Made by a program: the position numbers and the translations under genes
Shown: piece after piece, positions 1 to 7,874 of the stretch
How the letters are laid out: every line of letters starts with the position of its first letter
Position numbering within the stretch: position 1 is the stretch's first letter
The notes under the pieces: model-generated
The model's database searches: none
Told to the model about the DNA's origin: nothing
The model's input: only the letters and a program-made list of their open reading frames with translations
Assembly (NCBI RefSeq): GCF_002160825.1
Contig: NZ_NFLI01000007.1
Span: 1-64,000, forward strand
DNA from: Lachnoclostridium sp. An131
Lineage (GTDB): Bacteria > Bacillota > Clostridia > Lachnospirales > Lachnospiraceae
Reading direction: 5' to 3'
Length of the DNA: 64,000 bases

Positions 1-134
1 GGAGAGAGAAAACGATTGTTGTACATGGCTGGATATTAAACCTGGGAAAACATGCTATTTTATAGGAAAGATAAATCAAGAAAGTTGCCAACGATTACTT
101 GACAGTAACAAAAAGAAAAGCAGACGAAAAACAG

Positions 135-164
135 TTAGAAATCATTAGAATTTTCTGTTATTAT
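135..164 (+). promoter_or_regulatory. possible promoter upstream of carD
   Basis: A TTAGAA box (135-140) lies 18 bases before TATTAT (159-164). The -10 is preceded by TGT, giving an extended -10. The -35 match is weak, so this is a candidate only. If real, transcription would run through the hairpin at 221-255 before reaching carD. I see no other gene in positions 1-342. Confidence 0.35.
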
Positions 165-220
165 AAAAGTACAGGCGGCAGGAAGCAGGCAGCTTTGCCG
201 GCCGCAGGTGAGAGGCAGCT

Positions 221-255
221 AAAAACCGTTTCGCTTTGCAGGCGTACGGTTTTTT
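221..255 (+). terminator. intrinsic terminator or leader attenuator before carD
   Basis: AAAAACCGT (221-229) pairs with ACGGTTTTT (246-254). An inner CGC/GCG pair (232-234 with 242-244) extends the stem, and a T-run closes it. It either ends the gene left of the window or, if the promoter near 135-164 is used, acts as a leader terminator for carD, which starts 88 bases further on. Confidence 0.7.
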
Positions 256-342
256 TACGCAGTCATGCATGTGAAATGTCTGCGCGTGCAGATTATGGGA
301 ACAATAAAGATAGAACAAGAATGGAAGAAAGGAGGACGATTC

Positions 343-858
343 ATGTTTGAAAAAGGAGACTATGTGGTCTACGGCACGAAGGGGGTATGTCAGGTAGAGG
401 AGATTACGGAGCTGGATATGAAGGGAACGGCAGAGGGCAGGCTGTACTATGTGCTACGTCCCTGCTTTCAGAAGGGAAGCACGGTCTTTACTCCGGTGGA
501 TAGCGATAAGACGGCCATGCGCGCTGTGATGTCTGAGGAAGAGGCGTCCGCTCTGGTAGAAGGAATTTCGGGAATCGAGGCGCTGCTGGAGAAAAATGAT
601 AAGGAACGGGAAAAAAGATATAAGGAAGCTATCCGCAGCGGCGATCCAAGACAGTGGATACGGATCATCAAGACCTCCTATCTGCGCGGGCAGGAGCGGA
701 TAGCCCAGGGGAAAAAGGCGACAACGATAGATGAGCGGTATTTCCATGCGGCGGAGGAGCAGCTTTATGAGGAGCTTTCCATCGCGCTTGGGGTTCCGAA
801 GGAGAATATGAGAGAATATATCGGGAGCCGGGCCGGCAGCGGGACGGCGGCTGACTGA
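343..858 (+). CDS. CarD family transcriptional regulator
   Basis: A 171-residue protein that begins with the typical CarD/CdnL N-terminus (FEKGDYVVYGTKGVCQVEEI). This Tudor-like domain in the family binds the RNA polymerase beta subunit and stabilises open promoter complexes. The C-terminal half (about residues 75-171) is helical and charged, as in the DNA-contacting helical domain of the family, and contains the ERIAQGKKA segment. The start at 343 follows a clear AAAGGAGG site. An upstream in-frame ATG at 265 has no ribosome site. The length fits the family. The gene stands alone between a hairpin and the blaI promoter. A TRCF-like RNAP-interaction domain alone is seen, not the full repair helicase. 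Confidence 0.88.
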   Translation: MFEKGDYVVYGTKGVCQVEEITELDMKGTAEGRLYYVLRPCFQKGSTVFTPVDSDKTAMRAVMSEEEASALVEGISGIEALLEKNDKEREKRYKEAIRSGDPRQWIRIIKTSYLRGQERIAQGKKATTIDERYFHAAEEQLYEELSIALGVPKENMREYIGSRAGSGTAAD

Positions 859-952
859 CAGGAGAGCGGAGAGGACCGGAGGATCAGGAAACTGATTTTC
901 CGGTTTTTAGTATGCTCAGGAAAAGCATGCAGAAAAACGCTTGTGTTTTTGA

Positions 953-996
953 TTGACAGAGCTGGCCGTCTGTGATAAGGTTTATTTAGATAAACC
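953..996 (+). promoter_or_regulatory. promoter with overlapping dyad, first blaI/M56 operon
   Basis: TTGACA (953-958), a 17-base spacer and TAAGGT (976-981) form a sigma-A-type promoter. A perfect 7-bp inverted repeat, GGTTTAT (979-985) and ATAAACC (990-996), overlaps the -10. This is where a BlaI-type repressor would act, although the half-sites do not match the CTAC/GTAG boxes seen before the second blaI gene at 54.5 kb. Autorepression is inferred. Confidence 0.65.
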
Positions 997-1039
997 GATT
1001 TATTGCAATAGACCGTCTGCATGGAGAAAGGAAGAAACT

Positions 1040-1420
1040 ATGGAGGAACTGAAGCTTTATGACGCAGAATACCGTCTGATGGAGATTGTATGGGAGCTGG
1101 AGCCTTTGAGCTCTACAGAGCTGTACAAAGCCTGCCTTCCACGGCTTGGCTGGAAGAAATCTACAACCTATACGGTGCTTCGCAAGCTCTGTGAGAGAAG
1201 AATTTTGAAAAATGAAAATTCGATCGTTGTTTCTCTGGTGAAGCGGGAGGATGTACAGCGCTACGAAAGCCAGGCGGTGGTGGATAAGTGGTTCGATCGT
1301 TCGCTTCCGCGGTTTGTGGCTGCATTTCTGGATGAGAAAAGGCTGAGTGAAGAGGAGGCGGAGGAGCTGAAGCAGCTGATAGATGCCAGCCGGAGACGGG
1401 GAGAGGAGGAAGGAAAATGA
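1040..1420 (+). CDS. BlaI/MecI/CopY family repressor
   Basis: A 126-residue protein with the penicillinase-repressor winged helix. It opens with the AEYRLMEIVWELEPLSSTEL pattern and has the recognition-helix region WKKSTTYTVLRKL. The C-terminal helices (about 80-126) would form the dimerisation part that is cleaved in BlaI. Family members bind operators as dimers and are inactivated by a partner M56 protease, and here the partner overlaps the stop codon (ATGA at 1417-1420). The start at 1040 follows GAAAGGAAG; the upstream in-frame ATG at 953 lies inside the promoter. No beta-lactamase or penicillin-binding protein is nearby, so the target is probably not beta-lactam resistance. Confidence 0.85.
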   Translation: MEELKLYDAEYRLMEIVWELEPLSSTELYKACLPRLGWKKSTTYTVLRKLCERRILKNENSIVVSLVKREDVQRYESQAVVDKWFDRSLPRFVAAFLDEKRLSEEEAEELKQLIDASRRRGEEEGK

Positions 1421-3177
1421 GAGAATGGGTGTCACTGCTTTTTGATCTGAGCCTGGCTGCGTCTATCACGGTTTTAGCAGTCTTGCTTTTGCGCCTGTTT
1501 TTACGTCCTGTATCGAAAAAATACCTCTACCTTTTGTGGCTTGCAGTTTTTATCCGGGCCGTCTGCCCCTTTTCTTACTCGTCCCCTTTCAGCGTATTCC
1601 GCCTGTTTTCTTTTATGAGGACGGAGGGCGGGCAGCTTACAGCTGCGCTTGCGCCTGCTCAGGCTGCATGGCTGTCCTCTGCTTTGGGGCTGGAGGGGGC
1701 CTTGTCCCAGGCGGGAGAATCGGCGGAGCTTGCAACGTCGGCTGCAGCGCAGACAGGGGCGGAAGCAGGCCAGGCCGCGGCGCTTGCGTCAGCGGGTCAT
1801 CTGCTTCCGGCAGTTCTGACGGCTGTCTGGGCGGCGGGAGTACTGCTGCTTCTTGGCTGGGGACTGGTCTCCCGCCTGCGGCTTGGAAGAAAGGTCTCAT
1901 TGGCTGTGAGGGCAGAGGAAGGGATTTATGAGACCGATCAGATTTCCACAGCCTTTGTGCTTGGCTTTTTCCGTCCGCGGATTTATCTTCCTACAGGCCT
2001 TTCGGCTAAGGAGCGTGATTTTGTGATCCGGCATGAAAGGGTCCACCTCCGCCGTCATGATCACCAGCTGAAGCTTCTGGCCTGGGTGGCCGCCGCAGTC
2101 CACTGGTTTAATCCGCTGCTCTGGTTTGCCCTTGCGCTGCTGACGCGGGATATGGAGATGAGCTGCGACGAGCAGGTTCTGGATGATGTGGGAGAAGGCC
2201 AGAGGGAGAGCTATGGGGAGGCTCTTTTGTCTCTGGCGGCTCCTGCGGGATTTCCGGCGGGCGGTCCCCTGGCTTTCGGAGAGAGCTCTGTGAAGGCCAG
2301 AATCCGAAATATTCTCAAATACAAAAAGAAAGGGAGGATTGCGGCAGCGGCAGCCCTGATTCTGGTGATCGTGGGAATCTGGTTCTGCCTTTCCAATCCA
2401 TCCGGACAGGAAGCGGTATCTATGATCGGTGGAGCAGACGGGCCCACCAGCATATGGCTGGCAGGGGACGCAGAGGATCTTACAGAGGAGGACAGGCTGG
2501 CAGCCTTTGTACAGCTGTGGGCCGCGGCAGCCGGAAACAGGAATGCGGAATATGTCTATGAAAGCCTGTCGCCGGAGCTCCAGGCCAGGGCAGATGAGCT
2601 TGGGATTGAACGTACAGCAGCCGTAGATGAAGACGGGAAGCCTGTTCTCTCGATGGGCTGGTCCAGCCCGTTTCTGGCTGGGACGCCGGTGATAAAGCTC
2701 TCTGAGGGCATGCCCGCAGAGGCGGAGATCACCTATCCTGGCCTGACGAGCGATATGATCTGGTGGGTGTGGAAGGACAATATCACGCTGGAGCCGGAGG
2801 GAGACTCCTGGCAGATCACGGGATGGGAAAGAAGAGAATTTTTTGAAATCAGCTCCTGCGAAGCATTTCAGGAGGCATATGAGGACTGGACACCCGATTA
2901 TATGAGCAGCTCCTTTGAGGATCACAGCTTTGCAGAGGAACTGGTGCTGCGGGATCTCGCGGGCCAGGATCCGGAATATTATGAAGAGCATTACTATACG
3001 CCAGAGGCTGCGCTGGAATGGACGCTTCATCTGGAAGGAGGAGAAGCGCAGACGCAGATGGAGGAGGAGGGAAAGGCCCTGGTAACCTATCGATTCCAGG
3101 ACGGGGAGATTGAGGTACGGATGATACAGCCAGGGCTTTCCCAGGGAAGTGACGTTTGGCTTCCGGAGCTGATGTAA
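1417..3177 (+). CDS. BlaR1-type M56 family membrane metallopeptidase/sensor
   Basis: A 586-residue protein with four predicted membrane segments (about 10-30, 36-54, 131-153 and 309-326). The zinc-peptidase motif HERVH is at 206-210, followed by HWFNPL and MEMSCDEQVL, all hallmarks of the M56 family. A low-complexity Ala/Gly/Glu stretch (about 75-128) sits in the loop between membrane segments 2 and 3. After the last membrane helix comes an outside domain of about 260 residues. It lacks the SxxK/KTG motifs of a penicillin-binding sensor and begins with MIGGADGPTSIWLAG (336-350). It probably cleaves or relays to the BlaI-type protein encoded just upstream, with which it overlaps by 4 bases. 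The ligand is unknown. Confidence 0.85.
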   Translation: MREWVSLLFDLSLAASITVLAVLLLRLFLRPVSKKYLYLLWLAVFIRAVCPFSYSSPFSVFRLFSFMRTEGGQLTAALAPAQAAWLSSALGLEGALSQAGESAELATSAAAQTGAEAGQAAALASAGHLLPAVLTAVWAAGVLLLLGWGLVSRLRLGRKVSLAVRAEEGIYETDQISTAFVLGFFRPRIYLPTGLSAKERDFVIRHERVHLRRHDHQLKLLAWVAAAVHWFNPLLWFALALLTRDMEMSCDEQVLDDVGEGQRESYGEALLSLAAPAGFPAGGPLAFGESSVKARIRNILKYKKKGRIAAAAALILVIVGIWFCLSNPSGQEAVSMIGGADGPTSIWLAGDAEDLTEEDRLAAFVQLWAAAAGNRNAEYVYESLSPELQARADELGIERTAAVDEDGKPVLSMGWSSPFLAGTPVIKLSEGMPAEAEITYPGLTSDMIWWVWKDNITLEPEGDSWQITGWERREFFEISSCEAFQEAYEDWTPDYMSSSFEDHSFAEELVLRDLAGQDPEYYEEHYYTPEAALEWTLHLEGGEAQTQMEEEGKALVTYRFQDGEIEVRMIQPGLSQGSDVWLPELM

Positions 3178-3217
3178 AAAGAGGCTGCGGGCGGGCTCAT
3201 ACTGGAGAGGATCCGGC

Positions 3218-3466
3218 TTACTTTGGATGCTTGTCGTGATCCAGGTCTACCAGGATGATGTCAGGCCCAATCTGCTTGATTTTGCACCAGGGAATCTCAC
3301 ATTCGCTGTCCTTGCCGAGAATTCCCCAGATTTTCTCGCTGGAAGAGGTGACGAGAGCCAGGATACAGCCGTTTTTCGGGTCAAAGATCAGATCGCATAC
3401 ATGGCCCATTCTCCGGCAGTCGCGGATATTGATCACATCCTTTTCGCGCAGTTCACAGAATGTCAT
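3218..3466 (-). CDS. ylmC: YlmC/YmxH family PRC-barrel sporulation protein
   Basis: An 82-residue single PRC-barrel protein (CELREKDVINIRDCRRMGHV, then a DLIFDPKNGCI strand pair). It matches the YlmC/YmxH family found in spore-forming Firmicutes. The exact role is not established; Clostridia members are usually annotated as sporulation-related. A GGGAG ribosome site precedes the start. It is transcribed away from nrdR, and the roughly 150-base divergent region must hold both promoters. No sensor or catalytic motif is expected in this family. Confidence 0.85.
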   Translation of the reverse strand: MTFCELREKDVINIRDCRRMGHVCDLIFDPKNGCILALVTSSSEKIWGILGKDSECEIPWCKIKQIGPDIILVDLDHDKHPK

Positions 3467-3525
3467 AAGGATCTCCCAATGTGTTTTTATATCTTATGCA
3501 GGGGCTTCCGGGAAAAGAAATTTAA

Positions 3526-3588
3526 TTGACAGAAAAGAGGAACCTGTACTATACTACTTCTATCGGCGGGCCGACGCAGACGGCCCGC
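3526..3588 (+). promoter_or_regulatory. nrdR promoter with 5' UTR hairpin
   Basis: TTGACA (3526-3531), 18 bases, then TATACT (3550-3555). Directly downstream, GCGGGCC (3566-3572) and GGCCCGC (3582-3588) form a 7-bp hairpin with a 9-base loop at the expected 5' end of the mRNA. It has no T-run, so it is not a terminator; an RNA-stability role is possible. Confidence 0.7.
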
Positions 3589-3620
3589 AAAATGCGTAAG
3601 AGAAACACGGGAGGTATGTT

Positions 3621-4073
3621 ATGAAGTGCCCATTTTGCAGCCAGGAAAATACACGGGTTATCGATTCCCGGCCGGCGGACGACAATTGCTCCATTCGGCG
3701 GCGCCGCCTCTGTGACGCCTGCGGAAAAAGATTTACGACCTATGAGAAGATAGAAACCATTCCCGTGATTGTGATAAAGAAGGACAACAACCGGGAGCCC
3801 TACGACCGCAGCAAGATCGAGGACGGCGTTCTCCGCGCCTGCCATAAGAGGCCGGTACCGCTGAAGGATATCAACGCGATGATTGATACCATTGAGAGCG
3901 AGATTTTCAACCGGGAGGAGCGGGAGATCCCGAGCAGCGATATCGGAGAGATGGTCATGGATAAGCTGAAAGGGCTGGATTCGGTAGCTTATGTCCGCTT
4001 TGCGTCCGTGTACAGGGAGTTTAAGGATGTGAACACATTCTTAAGCGAGCTGAAAAAGATGCTGGACAAGTAA
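3621..4073 (+). CDS. nrdR: transcriptional repressor NrdR
   Basis: A 150-residue protein with the NrdR layout. It has an N-terminal zinc ribbon with CPFC at 3-6 and CDAC at 31-34, then the RRRLCDACGKRFTTYE signature, then an ATP-cone domain (about 46-136). NrdR senses ATP/dATP and represses ribonucleotide reductase genes by binding NrdR boxes. The length is standard and the start follows GGGAGG. No nrd reductase genes lie in the window, so it must act in trans. It is followed after 16 bases by the EamA-YqeG fusion gene, and the two probably share a transcript. Confidence 0.95.
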   Translation: MKCPFCSQENTRVIDSRPADDNCSIRRRRLCDACGKRFTTYEKIETIPVIVIKKDNNREPYDRSKIEDGVLRACHKRPVPLKDINAMIDTIESEIFNREEREIPSSDIGEMVMDKLKGLDSVAYVRFASVYREFKDVNTFLSELKKMLDK

Positions 4074-4089
4074 AGGGGAACGCGAAGAG

Positions 4090-5478
4090 ATGACGGTGAA
4101 AAACGACAGGGTGGCAGGTCATCTGCTTGCCCTGATTACTATTACTATCTGGGGAACGACCTTTGTGGCGACAAAGACTCTTCTCCGGGATTATGACGCG
4201 CTTCAGATTATGCTGATGCGCTTCTTTCTTGCCTGGGTGGTTCTCCTCCTGCTGACGCGGCGGATTGAAAGGCCTGCGGGCCTGAAGGGGGAGGCGGGGA
4301 TTTTTGCCCTTTCCCTGTCCGGCGTGTCTCTGTATTATTTTTTTGAAAATACGGCTCTTACCTACACGCTGGCGTCCAATGTCAGCATTATTCTAGCGGC
4401 TGCTCCGATTTTTACGGCAGTGCTCGCGCATATTTTTACAAAGGACGAGAAGCTGACGAGGCAAATCTGGGCTGGATTTGTGATTGCGATTGCAGGCGTC
4501 GTTCTCGTGGTGTTCAATGGGACCTATGTCTTAAAGCTGAATCCTCTGGGAGACGCGCTCTCCATTCTGGCAGCGCTGTCATGGGGAATCTATTCTGTGC
4601 TTCTGAAGAAATATGTGGGCCGGTATGACAGCCTGTTCCTGACCAGAAGGATGGCGTTTTACGCCGTGATTGTGACGGCCCCCTTTGCAGTATGGGGAAA
4701 GGGTCTGCCGCCTCTTGAACCCCTTGCGAAGGGAGAAAATCTGTTCTGTCTGCTGTTTTTGGGAATTCTAGGGAGCGCCCTGTGTTATGTGGCATGGAAC
4801 AAGGCGATTCAGCGCATCGGGCTTGTGAATACAAATAATTATATCTATCTGAATCCCTTTGTCACCATGGTGGCGGCTGCCATTGTGCTGGATGAAAAGA
4901 TCACTGGGGCAGGCTTTGCCGGAGCGGTGCTTATCGTAGGAGGAATCATTGTGTCGGAGTATAGAGGCAGAGGTCCGCTTCTTGGCGCCTTTTATCCAAA
5001 GGAATATAGAAATTCCACTTATGAAATCGATTTTGAGGAGTTATACCGGAAGGGATACCGGGGAATCCTCTTCGATATCGACAATACGCTGGTGCCCCAT
5101 GACGCCCCTGCCACGCAGCAGAGCGTGGAGCTTTTTGGGCGGCTTCATGCCATGGGCTTTGCGACCTGCCTGATTTCCAACAACAAGGAGCCCCGGGTGA
5201 CGCCCTTTGCGGAGGCCATGAAGACCCCGTATGTATATAAGGCAGACAAGCCGTCCCGGAAGGGCTATCAGGAAGGAATGAAGCGGATGGGGACCGATCT
5301 TTCCAATACGCTCTTTGTAGGGGATCAGCTTTTTACGGATGTATGGGGCGCCAATCGGAGCGGCCTCTATTCGATTCTCGTAAAGCCGATGGATCCAAAG
5401 GAGGAGATTCAGATTGTACTGAAACGGTATCTGGAAAAAGTTGTATTGTTTTTCTATCTGAGGGAACAGGGAAGATAG
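4090..5478 (+). CDS. EamA/DMT transporter fused to YqeG-type HAD phosphatase
   Basis: A 462-residue protein in two parts. Residues 1 to about 290 are a standard ten-helix EamA drug/metabolite transporter with two repeats (TIWGTTFVATKTLL early in repeat 1, ALSWGIYSVLLKK in repeat 2). Residues from about 297 match YqeG, a stand-alone phosphatase of about 170 residues in Firmicutes. They include the nucleophile motif FDIDNTLVPHDAP, a later SNNKEPR segment and GDQLFTDVWGANRSG near the end. The reading frame is open without a stop between the parts. A GTG at 4951 (residue 288) has AGGAGG 7 bases upstream, so the phosphatase could also be made alone. The substrate of either half is unknown. Confidence 0.85.
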   Translation: MTVKNDRVAGHLLALITITIWGTTFVATKTLLRDYDALQIMLMRFFLAWVVLLLLTRRIERPAGLKGEAGIFALSLSGVSLYYFFENTALTYTLASNVSIILAAAPIFTAVLAHIFTKDEKLTRQIWAGFVIAIAGVVLVVFNGTYVLKLNPLGDALSILAALSWGIYSVLLKKYVGRYDSLFLTRRMAFYAVIVTAPFAVWGKGLPPLEPLAKGENLFCLLFLGILGSALCYVAWNKAIQRIGLVNTNNYIYLNPFVTMVAAAIVLDEKITGAGFAGAVLIVGGIIVSEYRGRGPLLGAFYPKEYRNSTYEIDFEELYRKGYRGILFDIDNTLVPHDAPATQQSVELFGRLHAMGFATCLISNNKEPRVTPFAEAMKTPYVYKADKPSRKGYQEGMKRMGTDLSNTLFVGDQLFTDVWGANRSGLYSILVKPMDPKEEIQIVLKRYLEKVVLFFYLREQGR

Positions 5479-5586
5479 CTCCGTGGATGTGCAGGAGCCG
5501 CTGGAAGTGTGTATATCCTTGTTAATTTAGGGTTTCCCTATTTGACAAGAGAAATAAGCCTGTATCAGGAAAGGATGGGATTAGCG

Positions 5587-6696
5587 ATGGGGCAGAAGAG
5601 TGGGCAGTGCGCTGGACAGAGCGCAGGGCAGGAAAAAATAAAAGCACTTCTCGAAGAGCAGAGGCTCGACGCGGTGCTTGTAGCGCGCCCGGCCAATATC
5701 CGGTATTTGAGCGGCTTTGTGGGGACGGAGAGCTATCTCTACGCGTCGGCGGAGCGCAGTGTAATTCTGACGGACAGCCGTTATACGCTTCAGGCGGAGG
5801 AGGAAGGAGAGGGCTGCGAGGTACAGACGATTGGAAAAGGCATAGGCTACGGGGCGCTTCTGGCGCGGCTGGTCAGAGAGGACGGAGTCGGAAGGCTTGG
5901 GTTTGAAGAAGACGCGATGCTGTATGGGACTGTGAGAGAGCTCCAGGAGGGAGCGGGGCTTTTGCCGGAGGGCTGGAGGCCGCTGGAGGGCGCGCTTTCC
6001 CTGCTGCGGGCGGTCAAGAGCGAAGAGGAAATCCGGAGAATGGAGGAAGCGGAGCGGATTGGGGACAAGGCCTTCTCCCGTATCTTAAAGGAGCTGAAGC
6101 CCGGCGTCACGGAGCTTGAGATTGCGGCAAAGCTGGAGTATTTTATGAAAAGCCTGGGAGCAGAAGGCACCAGCTTTGATACTATCGTGGCTTCCGGATA
6201 CCATTCTGCGATGCCTCATGCGGTGCCTACAGAAAAGCCGTTGGAGACAGGAGACCTTGTGACCATGGATTTTGGCTGCAGATACAAGGGCTATTGTTCT
6301 GATATGACGCGGACAGTCGTCATTGGGAAGGCCAGCGAACGCCAGAAGGAGGTTTACAGAGTCGTCCTTGAGGCGCAGGCAGCGGCCCTTGCGGGCCTTC
6401 GCCCAGGCATAACCGGGGCGGAAGGCGACCGGCTTGCCAGAGAGGTGATTGAAAAGGCGGGATACGGAGAATATTTCGGCCATGGGCTGGGCCATTCGGT
6501 GGGCCTGGAAATTCATGAGAGGCCGGCTTTGTCCATGCGGGATGAGACGGTGCTGTGTCCCGGGATGATTGAGACGGTAGAGCCCGGCATCTATATTCCG
6601 GGCTTCGGGGGTGTGCGGATCGAGGATATGGTTGTGCTGACAGAAGCAGGCATCCGGAACCTGACTTCGTCGCCGAAGGAGCTGCTCGAGCTGTAG
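5587..6696 (+). CDS. pepP: M24 family Xaa-Pro aminopeptidase
   Basis: A creatinase/aminopeptidase-P protein of 369 residues from the chosen start. The N-terminal creatinase-like domain (about 15-125) begins at IKALLEEQRLDAVLVARPAN. The M24 pita-bread domain follows with the five metal ligands in place: D228, D239, H303 (in HGLGHSVG), E332 (VEPGIY) and E346 (GVRIEDM). It removes N-terminal residues linked to proline and is likely cytosolic. An ATG at 5575 is also in frame but sits too close to the AGGAAAGG site, and 5509 has no site, so 5587 is preferred with some doubt. It lies just upstream of efp, an arrangement common in Firmicutes. Confidence 0.9.
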   Translation: MGQKSGQCAGQSAGQEKIKALLEEQRLDAVLVARPANIRYLSGFVGTESYLYASAERSVILTDSRYTLQAEEEGEGCEVQTIGKGIGYGALLARLVREDGVGRLGFEEDAMLYGTVRELQEGAGLLPEGWRPLEGALSLLRAVKSEEEIRRMEEAERIGDKAFSRILKELKPGVTELEIAAKLEYFMKSLGAEGTSFDTIVASGYHSAMPHAVPTEKPLETGDLVTMDFGCRYKGYCSDMTRTVVIGKASERQKEVYRVVLEAQAAALAGLRPGITGAEGDRLAREVIEKAGYGEYFGHGLGHSVGLEIHERPALSMRDETVLCPGMIETVEPGIYIPGFGGVRIEDMVVLTEAGIRNLTSSPKELLEL

Positions 6697-6789
6697 GGCA
6701 GAAGAGATTCCAGATGGGAGCGGGTAAGGCTGCGGCAAAGAGAAAGCGGCAGTGAGAGAACCCGGGAAATGCTTTGGCTTAGAAAAGGC

Positions 6790-6850
6790 TTGAAAAAGCA
6801 GTAGTTTTATTATAGAATAAATTCAGGTAACTGCTGATTATGACAGTTAC
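6790..6850 (+). promoter_or_regulatory. efp promoter and early-transcript dyad
   Basis: TTGAAA (6790-6795), 17 bases, TAGAAT (6813-6818). A perfect inverted repeat, GTAACTG (6827-6833) and CAGTTAC (6844-6850), falls at or just after the expected transcription start. It could be an operator or an RNA hairpin. Nothing else is evident in the 220-base gap before efp. Confidence 0.65.
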
Positions 6851-6916
6851 AGATTAAAATTCCATGCGCAGAGGTGAAAAGAGCTGCGCTTAAGACAGTA
6901 GGAGGAAGAGTTAAGA

Positions 6917-7474
6917 ATGATTTCAGCAGGAGATTTTAGAAACGGCGTTACGCTTGAAATTGAGGGAAACGTATATCAGATTCTGGAGTTCCAGCATGTA
7001 AAGCCGGGCAAGGGCGCAGCTTTCGTAAGAACAAAGCTTAAAAATATCATCAACGGAGGCGTGGTGGAGAAGACCTTCCGTCCCACCGAAAAATTCCCGC
7101 AGGCGAGAATCGACCGCGTAGAGATGCAGTACCTGTATTCTGACGGAGATCTGTTCCATTTCATGAATACGGAGAACTACGACCAGATCGCGCTGAACGC
7201 AGAGGATATCGGAGATTCCCTGAAGTTCGTAAAAGAGAACGAGATGGTAAAGGTATGCTCCTACAACGGAAACGTATTTGCAGTTGAGCCGCCTCTCTTT
7301 GTAGAGCTGGAGATTACCGACACGGAGCCTGGCTTCAAGGGCGATACGGCTACCGGAGCGACCAAGCCGGCGACTGTAGAGACAGGGGCTGTGGTTTATG
7401 TTCCGCTGTTCGTAGACCAGGGCGACAAGATCAAGATTGATACCCGTACAGGAGAATATCTGTCCAGAGTATAA
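6917..7474 (+). CDS. efp: elongation factor P
   Basis: A 185-residue protein matching EF-P throughout: N-terminal KOW-like domain ([15 protein letters not shown]), the acceptor loop [12 protein letters not shown] with the lysine that is modified in many bacteria, the central OB domain, and the C-terminal signature ending in [15 protein letters not shown]. It enters the ribosomal E site and relieves stalling at polyproline stretches. The ribosome site is AGGAGGAAG. No epmA/epmB-type modification genes are nearby; in Firmicutes a different modification (5-aminopentanol in Bacillus subtilis) is known. It is followed by strong hairpins that probably end the transcript. Confidence 0.97.
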   Translation: MISAGDFRNGVTLEIEGNVYQILEFQHVKPGKGAAFVRTKLKNIINGGVVEKTFRPTEKFPQARIDRVEMQYLYSDGDLFHFMNTENYDQIALNAEDIGDSLKFVKENEMVKVCSYNGNVFAVEPPLFVELEITDTEPGFKGDTATGATKPATVETGAVVYVPLFVDQGDKIKIDTRTGEYLSRV

Positions 7475-7530
7475 GACGGGTTGACAGGGTTATCAGACAG
7501 GGCGTTGTGAGAATGACATAAGAGTATGGA

Positions 7531-7623
7531 AAAGACTGCTTCACCAGCTTGACGGTAGCATGGAATACCGCTGGCTGAGTGCGGCAGTCTTTTTTGTCAG
7601 TGCCGGCTTTCTGTGCACTGACA
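7531..7623 (+). terminator. two successive hairpins after efp
   Basis: AAAGACTGC (7531-7539) pairs with GCAGTCTTT (7584-7592). Nested inside are CCAGC/GCTGG (7544-7548, 7570-7574) or CGGTA/TACCG (7553-7557, 7566-7570), and a T-run follows. Three bases later a second perfect 9-bp hairpin forms from TGTCAGTGC (7595-7603) and GCACTGACA (7615-7623). The first is a convincing efp terminator. The second has no T-run and its purpose is unclear. Confidence 0.7.
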
Positions 7624-7651
7624 GAGGAAGAAAGAAGGAGAAGGTGCAGAA

Positions 7652-7769
7652 GTGGGGAGATATGTGAACAGGTATCCTTATGGCAGTAACCGCAGCCGTT
7701 TTTGATTATCTGATATGGAAGGCGTCAAAAGAGTATCGGGAAAAGAACAGAAAAAGCAGTCTTGGATAA
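7652..7769 (+). pseudogene. small ORF split by a T-run; possibly one frameshifted short protein
   Basis: A GTG at 7652, 11 bases after AAGGAG, opens a 17-codon frame (GRYVNRYPYGSNRSRF after the start) that stops right after a run of five Ts (7699-7703). A second frame from ATG 7680 reads through the same Ts into DYLIWKASKEYREKNRK and stops at 7769. Dropping one T would join them into one basic peptide of about 38 residues. This may be a broken gene, a sequencing slip or chance. The family is not recognised. Confidence 0.35.
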
Positions 7770-7816
7770 GAGCGGAAAAGATATCAGGAGATTGGAGAAA
7801 TCGTGCATGAAATGCG

Positions 7817-7867
7817 AAAGAGGCCCCCGGATTCAGCAAATGCAAAGCTGAATCCGGGGGCCTCTTT
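7817..7867. terminator. strong bidirectional terminator
   Basis: A perfect 21-bp inverted repeat (7817-7837 and 7847-7867) around a 9-base loop, starting AAAG and ending CTTT. It sits between the efp-side transcripts and the minus-strand tRNA gene, which ends 8 bases away. It would serve both directions, with short T-runs on each side. Confidence 0.8.
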
Positions 7868-7874
7868 ACAGGTC

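Noticed and set aside
171-255. riboswitch in the carD leader
   Set aside because: I could not match the leader to a known riboswitch core; only the terminator hairpin is supported.
99-350. short plus-strand ORF before carD
   Set aside because: It crosses the terminator hairpin, has no ribosome site and has a random composition.
1417-3177. beta-lactam resistance regulator (true BlaR1)
   Set aside because: The outside domain lacks SxxK and KTG motifs and no beta-lactamase or PBP gene is near, so only the M56 family is claimed; the same holds for 54965-56920.
7644-7769. selenocysteine reading of TGA at 7665
   Set aside because: No SECIS-like hairpin follows the TGA and no selenoprotein family matches; a simple short or shifted ORF explains it better.
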